From assembly GCA_038240015.1 (NCBI GenBank), contig JBBSEF010000042.1:1-25770 (forward strand): a DNA stretch of 25,770 nt. Reading direction: 5' to 3'. The translations under genes and the position numbers were made by a program. Under the pieces are notes generated by a model. That model did not search any database, was not told where the DNA came from, and worked only from the letters and a program-made list of their open reading frames with translations. The DNA comes from CAHJXF01 sp038240015 (GTDB lineage Bacteria; Pseudomonadota; Gammaproteobacteria; Burkholderiales; Burkholderiaceae_D). Shown here one piece after another: positions 1-7,631 of the stretch. The first letter of the stretch is position 1. Each line of letters opens with the position of its first letter.

Positions 1-699
1 CGGACCGGTAGAAGAAGACGCGGACGAAGGCGTTCGCGCGTTCGCTTCCTCATCATCGACCAGGCGGCCCGCGATACGCAGATCGACGCGGCGTTCGCCG
101 ACTTGCAACGCGATCGGATCGCCGACACGCTTGTGAGTCGCATCGAGAAAAGCGGGTGTGACGAAGAGCGCGTCGGGATCGAACCACGCGGGCACGCGCT
201 GTTCGCTCTCGCGCCTTGCCTCGTCCGCGCCATCGCTCACGCGGTCGTGCACGCGGTCGGGCCTGCCGACCAGCGCGGGTGTGACGCGCACCGCGCGCAG
301 CGCGTCGATGCCGCTGATATGCAGGCTGATCGCGGGCTCGTCCGTCAGCGTCACGTCCCGCTCGATCACGGGACTCGCGACGGCGATCGATGATGCGACC
401 GACGACGCCGCCGACGATGCGCCCGCATGCGACGCACCCCCCGCCTCGGCGCCGCCGGTCGCCATCAGCTGCGCATAGACCTCCTCGTCGAAGCCGGCCG
501 GCGTACTCGCACGAATTTCCAGGTCCGCCGAGCCCCGCACGCGGTTCAGCCCGCTCGTGAAGCTTTCGAGCGCAGCCGCATTGACGAGGTGGACCGCGAA
601 GCCGAGCGCGACCCCGATCGCGATCGCAGCGACCGAGAGCGCGTTGCGGATCGGCTGCGCGCGCCACTCGCCGTAAGCGAGCCAGAAGAACAGCCTCAT
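1..699 (-). CDS. FtsX/MacB-type ABC transporter permease, N-terminal part (3' end outside window)
   Basis: The first 233 codons are present and open to the left edge, so the C-terminal membrane segments are missing. The protein begins MRLFFWLAYGEWRAQPIRNA and is followed by one hydrophobic segment at about residues 18-37. A long soluble, presumably periplasmic, region follows, with MacB-type periplasmic core character (phrases such as GLNRVRGSADLEIRA). This is the layout of FtsX/LolC/MacB permeases, in which the periplasmic domain sits after TM1. The ATG overlaps the stop of the upstream ATPase gene by 4 bp (ATGA, 696-699), so the two are translationally coupled and very probably form one transporter. 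An Ala/Ser-rich low-complexity stretch lies near residues 107-120. The substrate cannot be told; lipoprotein or lipid extraction is a family-based guess. Confidence 0.8.
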   Translation of the reverse strand, partial: MRLFFWLAYGEWRAQPIRNALSVAAIAIGVALGFAVHLVNAAALESFTSGLNRVRGSADLEIRASTPAGFDEEVYAQLMATGGAEAGGASHAGASSAASSVASSIAVASPVIERDVTLTDEPAISLHISGIDALRAVRVTPALVGRPDRVHDRVSDGADEARRESEQRVPAWFDPDALFVTPAFLDATHKRVGDPIALQVGERRVDLRIAGRLVDDEEANARTPSSASSSTGP

Positions 700-1430
700 C
701 GACCCGATGCGCGAGGCGCGTGACGATCACCGATGTGAACGACATGACCTTTGATCGCGTCTTGCGCAAGGCCGGCTTCGCGCAGACGAAGCACGCGGTC
801 GGACTTTGCGGCCGCGACTTCCGAATGCGTGACCAGCAAGGTCGCAGCATCGTGGTCGCGCCGTCGCTCGTCGATCAACGCGAGAATGCGCGCCGCGGTT
901 TCCGGATCGAGATTGCCGGTCGGCTCGTCGAGCAGCAGCAGTATCGGACGATGGATCAGCGCGCGCGCGATCGCGACGCGTTGCAGCTCGCCGCCCGACA
1001 GCACGGCGGGAAATTCATCGCCGCGTGTCGCGAGGCCCACCGATGCGAGCATCGCCTGCGTACGTTCGTCGATCTCCTCACGCGCCGCGCGTTGAAGAAC
1101 CAGCGGCAGCGCGATGTTCTGCGCGATCGACAGGTGCGGCAGCACGTGAAACGCCTGGAACACGAAGCCCATGTGGTCGCGACGTTCCACCGTGCGGGTA
1201 TCGTCGTCGAGAGCCGCGAGATCGCGCCCATTGAAGCGCACCGCTCCCGCATCGACACTGTCGAGACCCGCGACGATGTTCAGCAGCGTCGATTTGCCGA
1301 TGCCTGACTCGCCCATGATCGCAACGAACTCACCGCGCGGGAGCGTAAAGTCGAGTCCGCGAAACAGCACGCGGCCGTTCGGCAGTCGCTTTTCGATGCC
1401 CGAGAGTTCGAGCAGAGGGTCGTTCACCAA
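696..1430 (-). CDS. LolD/MacB-like ABC transporter ATP-binding protein
   Basis: A 244-residue nucleotide-binding subunit of a type VII (LolD/MacB/FtsE-like) ABC transporter, expected at the cytoplasmic face of the inner membrane. Visible motifs in order are Walker A GESGIGKST near residue 40, a Q-loop phenylalanine stretch (GFVFQAFHVLPHLS), the signature LSGGELQRVAIARAL, Walker B LLLLDEPTGNLDPE and the H-loop LVTHS. The phrase NLDPETAARIL and the length are typical of the LolD group. The Walker A differs slightly from the usual SGSGKS, having SGIGKS, but the lysine and serine are kept. It lies 43 bp downstream of the halogenase-like gene and overlaps the permease gene by ATGA, so all three are likely one operon. 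Confidence 0.9.
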   Translation of the reverse strand: MVNDPLLELSGIEKRLPNGRVLFRGLDFTLPRGEFVAIMGESGIGKSTLLNIVAGLDSVDAGAVRFNGRDLAALDDDTRTVERRDHMGFVFQAFHVLPHLSIAQNIALPLVLQRAAREEIDERTQAMLASVGLATRGDEFPAVLSGGELQRVAIARALIHRPILLLLDEPTGNLDPETAARILALIDERRRDHDAATLLVTHSEVAAAKSDRVLRLREAGLAQDAIKGHVVHIGDRHAPRASGR

Positions 1431-1473
1431 GGGTGTGGCTCGGTACGTGAGCGCAGTTCAGACCGACGCGCAC

Positions 1474-3135
1474 CTACGCCGCCATGCCGAACAGCAACGA
1501 GGCATCGACCTGCCGCTTCACATCGGCCTGCGTCGCTGTCGCAAGCTCGGGCGCATCGCGCGTTGCCATCGCGGTGATCTCTTCGGCAAGCACTTCGAGC
1601 TGCGCGACATTGGCGACGACCCGCGCATGAAACGCGACATCGTCGAGCACGTCGCGCAGACCGCGATTGAGTTCGGCGAACCAGGGCAGGCTCGCCTGAT
1701 CGAGCATCACGCCGCTGTGCGCGGCCTCGCGCGTTCGCGCGCTGCGCGCGTCGTTCGGTTGCGCCGGGTCGGTCGCGGCGCCCCACGCGCGCATCAGGAT
1801 CTGCATGCGTGCGTTCAGGCGCCGCGCGCGTTGCAGCGGTTCGTTAAGCGCGACGATCGCGACGCGATCGGTCAGTCGATTCTGGAACACGAGCTGGCAC
1901 AACACGCCCCAGTAGTAGGTGTAGTCCCACAGCACCTTGACCGGCATCACGCGCGCGTTGCCGAACAGCGCGTACTGATCCTGAAACAGCGTGAGCGTGC
2001 TTTCGTAGAACGAGCGGTACAGCTCACCGTAGAGCAGCGCGGGCGCGCGAATCTTCTCGCCGGCCCTGTCAGCACGAATCAGATCGGTGATGAAGGTATT
2101 GCCGATCGCGATGAAGTCCGAGCCCGGCGAATAGAACGGGTCGAGAAACAGGCCCGCGTCTCCGGTCAACGCCCAGCGCTGGTCCGAGAACACCTGCTTG
2201 CAGCCGTACGAGAAATTCTTGAAGTACGCGAAATCCATCAGCGCGTCGGGCTTGTCGGCGAAGACGCGCGCGATCGCGTCGTGCACCGATGGCTGATGCG
2301 CGGCGATCCATTCCATCGCTTTCTCGAAGGTGTTCATGGTCGACAGCGGATGCATCGCCGCGTCGGCGACGATGCCCACCGAATGCGCGCCCGAGCCCAG
2401 CGGGATCAGCCACAGCCAGTAGCCCGCGCCGCACATGTGATTGGTCGACAGCCAGCGCGCGGGCGGCGAGCAGAGCGCGCGCCACGCGGGGTCCTCGACC
2501 CAGGCATCGATCTCGAGCCGTTCGGAGATGCGAAACCAGACCGCGTTCGCTTCGTGCCCGTTGTCTTCGGCGAGATCGAGCTTGCGTTTGAGCAGGCCCG
2601 CGCGTCCGGACGCGTCGATCAGCCAGCGAGCGACGATCGTCTCGCGCTGGCCGTCCTTTTCGACTTCGATGCGATGACCGGTGGGATCGAGATCGATGCG
2701 CTTGACCGAGCCGCCGACATCGAGGCGCGCGCCGCGTCGCACGACTTCCTCGGCGAGAAAATTTTCGAAGATGCCGCGATCGATCTGCCATGACGGCGTC
2801 GTCATGTAGCGGCTCGCGCCGAGTTCGGTCACGCCCTGCAGATCGCGTTCGCCTTCGGAGAAGAAAAAACGGAAGCCGAACTTGCGCAGATGTTTTTCAT
2901 CGAGATGTTCACGCAGGCCGAGCGTCTCGGAAAAATAGTGCGCACCGATTTCAACGCTCGACTCGCCGATCTTGTGGGCGGCCTCGGGCGCGGGATGCGC
3001 GCGCCGCTCGATGACGCGCACGTCGAGGTCGGGCATCGCGTCTCGCAACTGCAAGGCCAGCGCGAGACCCGCGAGGCCGCCACCCGCGATCAGGACATCG
3101 TGTCGAGAAGTTGAGGACTCGCCGGATTCGGACAT
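1474..3135 (-). CDS. Flavin-dependent halogenase-like FAD oxidoreductase
   Basis: A 553-residue member of the flavin-dependent (tryptophan/phenol-type) halogenase superfamily. The N-terminal dinucleotide-binding motif GGGLAG lies at residues 18-23. It is followed by HKIGESS (54-60), which corresponds to the GES segment of halogenases, and by KFGFRF with K85 at the place of the catalytic lysine. W240-L-W-L-I-P245 matches the WxWxIP motif that separates halogenases from monooxygenases. A second FAD-contact motif follows (GDAGLFLDPFYSPGSDF). The C-terminal ~150 residues are less typical. Members of this superfamily occur in aryl polyene, flexirubin and dialkylresorcinol pigment loci, but no polyketide gene is visible here, so the substrate is unknown. 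It heads a minus-strand operon with the ABC ATPase and permease. It could instead be a non-halogenating relative. Confidence 0.8.
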   Translation of the reverse strand: MSESGESSTSRHDVLIAGGGLAGLALALQLRDAMPDLDVRVIERRAHPAPEAAHKIGESSVEIGAHYFSETLGLREHLDEKHLRKFGFRFFFSEGERDLQGVTELGASRYMTTPSWQIDRGIFENFLAEEVVRRGARLDVGGSVKRIDLDPTGHRIEVEKDGQRETIVARWLIDASGRAGLLKRKLDLAEDNGHEANAVWFRISERLEIDAWVEDPAWRALCSPPARWLSTNHMCGAGYWLWLIPLGSGAHSVGIVADAAMHPLSTMNTFEKAMEWIAAHQPSVHDAIARVFADKPDALMDFAYFKNFSYGCKQVFSDQRWALTGDAGLFLDPFYSPGSDFIAIGNTFITDLIRADRAGEKIRAPALLYGELYRSFYESTLTLFQDQYALFGNARVMPVKVLWDYTYYWGVLCQLVFQNRLTDRVAIVALNEPLQRARRLNARMQILMRAWGAATDPAQPNDARSARTREAAHSGVMLDQASLPWFAELNRGLRDVLDDVAFHARVVANVAQLEVLAEEITAMATRDAPELATATQADVKRQVDASLLFGMAA

Positions 3136-3223
3136 CGTGGTTCTTCAGCGCGTGAGTGATCGCAAAAGAGCTTACCCGATATGGCGCCTCGCTCGCGCGG
3201 CCGCTGCATGGGTGCGCTTGACC

Positions 3224-3229
3224 TACAAT
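3224..3229 (+). promoter_or_regulatory. Possible -10 element (TACAAT) for the threonine ammonia-lyase gene
   Basis: TACAAT lies about 40 bp before the GTG start chosen at 3271, in the 135-bp divergent region between the halogenase-like gene and the threonine ammonia-lyase gene. No good -35 hexamer is found at 16-18 bp upstream. The call rests only on the hexamer and on its agreement with the downstream start choice. Confidence 0.3.
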
Positions 3230-3270
3230 CGCAGCCCATCGCCACTCGCCCCCTTCGTCTGCCGCTCGCC

Positions 3271-4488
3271 GTGATCGACCTCGCACGCATCCGCGCCGCC
3301 CGCGCCACCATCGCCGGTCAGGTGCTCGACACGCCGTTCGTGCATTCGCGCACGATCTCCGAAATCATCGGGGCCGAGGTGTGGCTGAAGTTCGAGAACC
3401 TGCAGTTCACCGCGTCGTTCAAGGAACGCGGGGCGCTCAACCGCTTGCAGGCGCTGACCGATGAAGAGAAGCAGCGCGGCGTGATCGCGGTGTCGGCGGG
3501 CAATCACGCGCAGGGTGTGGCGTATCACGCGTCGCGGATCGGCATCCCGACGGTGATCGTGATGCCGCGCTTCGCGCCCGCGGTCAAGGTCGCCAATACG
3601 CGGCGCTTCGGCGCCGAGGTCGTGCTCGAAGGCGAAAGCTTCGACGATGCGAAGGCGCACGGGGTCGCGCTCGCCGCGTCGCGCAACCTGGTGATGATCC
3701 ATCCCTACGACGACGAAGCGATCATCGCGGGGCAGGGCACCTGCGGCCTCGAGATGATGGAAGCCGTGCCCGAACTCGACACGCTGGTGATCGCGATCGG
3801 CGGCGGCGGATTGATCTCGGGCATCGCGATCGCCGCCAAGGCGATCAAGCCCGACATCGAAATCATCGGCGTGCAGACCGAGCGCTTCCCCGCGATGTAC
3901 GCGGCCATCAAAGGTGAAGATCGCGCAAGCGGCACCAACACCATCGCCGAGGGCATCGCGGTCAAGTCCCCCGGCGCGATCACGCGGCCTATCGTCGAAG
4001 CGCTGGTCGACGACATCGTGCTGGTGTCGGAGTCCGACATCGAACAGGCGATCGTGATGCTGCTCGAAATCGAGAAGACCGTGGTCGAAGGCGCGGGCGC
4101 GGCGGGACTCGCGGCGCTGTTGCGGGCAAAGGACGCGGGCGACGATCGCTATGTGGGCCGGCACATCGGCCTCGTGCTCTGCGGCGGCAACATCGACCCG
4201 CTGATGCTGGCCGGCATCGTGGAGCGCGGCATGGTCCGCGCGGGGCGGCTGGCGCGCATCCGTGTCGACCTGCGCGATCTGCCCGGCGCGCTCGCACGCG
4301 CCACCGCACTGATCGCCGACGCGGGAGCGAACATCGAAGAGGTCCATCATCAACGTGCCTTCACCACCCTGCCGGTGCAAAGCGTCGAAGTGGATTTCGT
4401 GATGCAGACGCGCGGCCACGAGCACGTCGCCGATGTCATCGAAGCGCTCAGCCGCGCCGGATTCGCGGCCATGAACCACGATCACTGA
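3271..4488 (+). CDS. ilvA: Threonine ammonia-lyase (dehydratase) with C-terminal ACT domain
   Basis: A PLP enzyme that deaminates L-threonine to 2-oxobutanoate, either for isoleucine synthesis or for threonine catabolism. The reading frame is open from 3181, but a GTG at 3271 gives a 405-residue protein, the usual length of the single-ACT form, and leaves room for the TACAAT element upstream. K51 in SFKERGA is the PLP Schiff-base lysine. SAGNHAQG and the phosphate-binding glycine loop IGGGGLISG are intact. The C-terminal ~75 residues, from about RIRVDLRDLPGALA, form an ACT regulatory domain. No clear Shine-Dalgarno precedes the GTG, so the start is less certain than the product. It stands alone, divergent from the halogenase operon. 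The symbol is by family; a catabolic tdcB-like role is possible. Confidence 0.92.
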   Translation: MIDLARIRAARATIAGQVLDTPFVHSRTISEIIGAEVWLKFENLQFTASFKERGALNRLQALTDEEKQRGVIAVSAGNHAQGVAYHASRIGIPTVIVMPRFAPAVKVANTRRFGAEVVLEGESFDDAKAHGVALAASRNLVMIHPYDDEAIIAGQGTCGLEMMEAVPELDTLVIAIGGGGLISGIAIAAKAIKPDIEIIGVQTERFPAMYAAIKGEDRASGTNTIAEGIAVKSPGAITRPIVEALVDDIVLVSESDIEQAIVMLLEIEKTVVEGAGAAGLAALLRAKDAGDDRYVGRHIGLVLCGGNIDPLMLAGIVERGMVRAGRLARIRVDLRDLPGALARATALIADAGANIEEVHHQRAFTTLPVQSVEVDFVMQTRGHEHVADVIEALSRAGFAAMNHDH

Positions 4489-4551
4489 CCGTTCCACTCA
4501 TCGACCCGCGAAAACACCCGTGCACACTGACGCTACACCAGGGACCCGACC

Positions 4552-5946
4552 ATGACGCCAAAACGACTCGCCTTGCTTGCGGCCGCGCTCCTGGGCCTCG
4601 CCTCGTTCACGGTCGGCGCGCAGATACCGGCGCCCGTACCCGAGGTTAAGCCGGACGCCGTGCCGCTGCCCGAGGCGTTGCGTGCGTCAGGCGAGGCCGT
4701 TATCCAGGCGCTGCGCAGCGACGATCTGAAGGCCATCGAAGCGCGTTTCGACACGCGCATGCGCGACACCACTTCGCACGAGAAGTTTGTCGCTTCATCG
4801 GCCGGCATGAAGCAGAAGTTCGGATCCTTGCAGGACTGCGCCGCGCCGACGACCAGTGCGGCCAAGGCCTACACCGTGGCTGAATATCGTTGCACATTTT
4901 CTTTGGCGCCGATGAAGCTGCGACTGGCGATGAACGCCAAGGGTCAGATCGGCGGCATGGTCTTTGAACCGCTGCCGCCCGAAGCCAAGCCCGTGCCGCT
5001 GCCCGACAACGTGCGCGAAGAAGAGATCGTCGCCGGCGCCGAGGGCTGGCCGCTGCCCGGCACATTGCTGCTGCCGACGTCGGACAAGCGGGTTCCGTTC
5101 GTCGTGTTCGTGCACGGCTCGGGTCCCAACGATCGCGACGAGACGATCGGTCCGAACAAGCCTTTGCGCGACCTGGCGTACGGGCTGGGAGCGCAAGGCA
5201 TCGCGAGTCTTCGCTACGACAAGCGCACCAAGGCTCTCGGGCAGCGCTTCAAGAGCGAGTTGCGCAACTGGACGCTCGACGACGAGGTCGTCGACGACGC
5301 TGTGGCCGCTCTCGCGATGGTGGCCGCGCGCAACGACGCCGGGCCGCTTTTCATCGTCGGCCATAGTCTGGGGGCGCTGCTTGCGCCGCGCATCGTTGTG
5401 GCGGCCGCGAAGAAAGGCATTCGCGTCGAGGGCATCGTCATGCTCGCGGCGCCCGAGACGCCGCTCGCCGACCTGATCGTCTATCAATACGAGTTCCTCG
5501 CGCTGCTGACCGTTCCGACCGTCAATGCGCAGACGCTCGACGACGTCAGGACGCGGCGCGAGAACGTGCGGCGGTTGATCACCCAGGGCAAGGATGATCC
5601 GCCGGCCGGCCCTCTGTTGCTGGGCATGCCGGCCTCCGCGTGGCTCGACGTCGGCCGGTACGATCCGGCGGCTGCGCTGCTCGACCAACCGGGCTTGCCG
5701 GCGCTGTTGATCTTCGGTGGTCGCGATTTTCAGGTGCCGATAAGTGAGAAGCGTTTGTGGGAGGAGCGCATCGGCTCGCGTCCGAACACGCGGCTGGTGG
5801 AGTTTGCCAGCGTCGGTCACCTGATGATCGACGGCAGGGGGTCGATGTCGCCGGCCGAGTACGAGAAGCCGGGTCTGGTATCGCAGGACGTGATCGATCG
5901 CGTGAGCACGTGGATCGCGGCCCTCGCGAAAGTGCCGCGCCCCTAG
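4552..5946 (+). CDS. Secreted alpha/beta hydrolase with N-terminal DUF3887-like domain
   Basis: A 464-residue protein with a clear Sec signal peptide (KR then LALLAAALLGLASFTVGA, cleavage near residue 24), so it is exported. Residues ~40-135 look like the DUF3887 fold seen in front of some alpha/beta hydrolases. From ~150 onward it is an alpha/beta hydrolase with an oxyanion HGSG (H188-G191), nucleophile elbow GHSLG with S272, acid D392 in GGRDFQVP and H423 in SVGHLMID, which is a complete catalytic triad. A GGGA ribosome-binding site sits about 8 nt before the ATG. Its substrate (an ester or peptide) cannot be read from sequence. It lies between ilvA and the xdh operon and shows no evident functional link to either. 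Confidence 0.85.
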   Translation: MTPKRLALLAAALLGLASFTVGAQIPAPVPEVKPDAVPLPEALRASGEAVIQALRSDDLKAIEARFDTRMRDTTSHEKFVASSAGMKQKFGSLQDCAAPTTSAAKAYTVAEYRCTFSLAPMKLRLAMNAKGQIGGMVFEPLPPEAKPVPLPDNVREEEIVAGAEGWPLPGTLLLPTSDKRVPFVVFVHGSGPNDRDETIGPNKPLRDLAYGLGAQGIASLRYDKRTKALGQRFKSELRNWTLDDEVVDDAVAALAMVAARNDAGPLFIVGHSLGALLAPRIVVAAAKKGIRVEGIVMLAAPETPLADLIVYQYEFLALLTVPTVNAQTLDDVRTRRENVRRLITQGKDDPPAGPLLLGMPASAWLDVGRYDPAAALLDQPGLPALLIFGGRDFQVPISEKRLWEERIGSRPNTRLVEFASVGHLMIDGRGSMSPAEYEKPGLVSQDVIDRVSTWIAALAKVPRP

Positions 5947-6052
5947 AGCCTCCGTCACGCGAGGCGCGTGAATTGCCCGAATGACGCAGAGGGCGCGGTA
6001 AACTGGATTGCCATCTTCGTCGAGCGCATCCAGAGGCGCTCCCCCCTTCTGC

Positions 6053-7627
6053 ATGCACGAGCCCGCTGCCCGAGCCATTCGCTTCGTCCATCGCGGCGCG
6101 ATCGTCGAAGTCGCGCACGCGCCGACCACGATGAGCGTGTTGTACTGGCTGCGCGAAGACGCGCATCGCGTGGGGACCAAGGAAGGCTGCAACGAAGGCG
6201 ATTGCGGCGCCTGCATGGTGATGGTCGGCTCGCGCGACGACGATGCGCCGGACGGTCTGGCGCTGCGCCCGGTCAATTCGTGCTTGCAGTTCCTGTCGTC
6301 GCTCGATGGCAAGGCGCTCTTCACGGTCGAGGATTTGACGCGTGGTGGGCACACCGAAAGCGGCGAGTTGCTACATCCCGCGCAGCGCGCGATGGTCGCG
6401 TGTCACGGCTCGCAATGCGGCTTCTGCACGCCGGGCTTCACGATGGCGCTTGCGGCCTGCTACGAGAATCACGTCGCTTCGAACACGCGGCCGACGCGAC
6501 AGGGTATCGCTGATGCGCTGTCCGGCAACCTCTGTCGCTGCACCGGTTATCGGACCATCCTCGATGCGGGCGAGACGATGTTCGATACACGCACTGCGAT
6601 GATCGATCGCGTGGCCGTCGTGCACCTGCTCGATCGTTTCGCCGGTGATGCACCGCTCGACTACCGCGCGCCGGAGAGCGCATCGGCGGCCGTCGATGCG
6701 AGCGGCGCGGACAGTTGGGTCGCCGCACCGCGCACCATCGATGCGCTGGCGTCGCTCTACCAAGCGCATCCCGATGCGCGGCTCGTCGCGGGCGCGACCG
6801 ATGTCGGTCTCTGGGTGACGAAGCAGTTTCGCGCGATGACGCAGCAGATTCGCGTCGATGCGATCGATCGCCTGAAAGCGATCGAATGGAAAGGCAATGT
6901 GCTGACGATCGGCGCCGGGGCATCGCTCGAAGCCGCGTGGTCCGCGCTGGTCGCGATGGCGCCCGCGCTTTGCGAGATGCAGTTGCGCTTCGCATCGCTG
7001 CCCCTGCGCCTGGCCGGCACGATGGGCGGCAACGTCGCCAACGGATCGCCGATCGGCGACAGCGCGCCTGTCCTGCTCGCGCTCGACGCGACCCTGCTAC
7101 TTCGTTGCGGATCGATGCAGCGGCGCATCGCGCTCGACGCGTTCTATGTCGGCTACATGAAGAATCGGCTCGCGCCCGGCGAGTTCATCGAGGCCATCGA
7201 AGTGCCTCGCATCGCCGACGGCGCCGTCGTGCGCGGCTACAAGATCAGCAAGCGCTACGACTGCGACATCTCGGCGGTGTGCGCGGGTCTTGCGATACGC
7301 ATCGAAGGCGGGCGCATCGTACACGCCCGATTCGCGTTCGGCGGGATGGCCGCGATCGTCAAGCGCGCTGCGCAGGCCGAAGCCGCGGTGCTCGACGCGT
7401 CGTGGAATGAAGCGAGTTTGCAGCGCGCGATCGACGCGCTCGCAATCGACTTCACGACGATGACCGATTTGCGCGCCTCGGCGCGCTATCGACAAAAAGT
7501 CGCCGCGAATCTGCTGCGGCGGCTGTGGCTCGAGACGCGCATCGACGCGCCTCTCGCGCCCGACGCATTGACGGTCTGGCCTGCGCGCATCGGCGCTGCG
7601 CAAGTGCCGCGCGGCATCGCACGCTGA
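6053..7627 (+). CDS. xdhA: Xanthine dehydrogenase small subunit (2Fe-2S and FAD domains)
   Basis: The small subunit of the cytoplasmic molybdenum enzyme that oxidises hypoxanthine and xanthine to urate; it carries electrons from the molybdenum site to FAD and NAD. With the ATG at 6053 it has 524 residues. The plant-type 2Fe-2S ligands are C46, C51, C54 and C77. The second cluster has C122, C125, C161 and C163 (QCGFCTPG and LCRCTGY). The FAD domain shows LVAGATDVGLW and the TMGGNVANGSPIGDSAP loop, followed by the CO-dehydrogenase-flavoprotein C-terminal domain. An in-frame start at 6008 would add 15 Ser/Ala-rich residues and is less likely. No strong ribosome-binding site is seen. It is separated from xdhB by 4 bp. 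Confidence 0.95.
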   Translation: MHEPAARAIRFVHRGAIVEVAHAPTTMSVLYWLREDAHRVGTKEGCNEGDCGACMVMVGSRDDDAPDGLALRPVNSCLQFLSSLDGKALFTVEDLTRGGHTESGELLHPAQRAMVACHGSQCGFCTPGFTMALAACYENHVASNTRPTRQGIADALSGNLCRCTGYRTILDAGETMFDTRTAMIDRVAVVHLLDRFAGDAPLDYRAPESASAAVDASGADSWVAAPRTIDALASLYQAHPDARLVAGATDVGLWVTKQFRAMTQQIRVDAIDRLKAIEWKGNVLTIGAGASLEAAWSALVAMAPALCEMQLRFASLPLRLAGTMGGNVANGSPIGDSAPVLLALDATLLLRCGSMQRRIALDAFYVGYMKNRLAPGEFIEAIEVPRIADGAVVRGYKISKRYDCDISAVCAGLAIRIEGGRIVHARFAFGGMAAIVKRAAQAEAAVLDASWNEASLQRAIDALAIDFTTMTDLRASARYRQKVAANLLRRLWLETRIDAPLAPDALTVWPARIGAAQVPRGIAR

Positions 7628-7631
7628 CGCG

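Noticed and set aside
1171..2793. A 540-codon open frame on the plus strand opposite the halogenase-like gene
   Set aside because: The translation is Arg/His/Asp-rich with no domain, and the minus strand encodes an intact flavoprotein with family motifs. It is a by-product of high third-position GC.
5947..6052. TTGCCC and TAAACT as a promoter for xdhA
   Set aside because: The spacing is 20 bp, too long for a normal sigma-70 promoter, and both hexamers are poor matches.
4795..6354. A 519-codon open frame on the minus strand opposite the alpha/beta hydrolase and the start of xdhA
   Set aside because: It crosses two well-supported genes and an intergenic gap, and shows no family motif.
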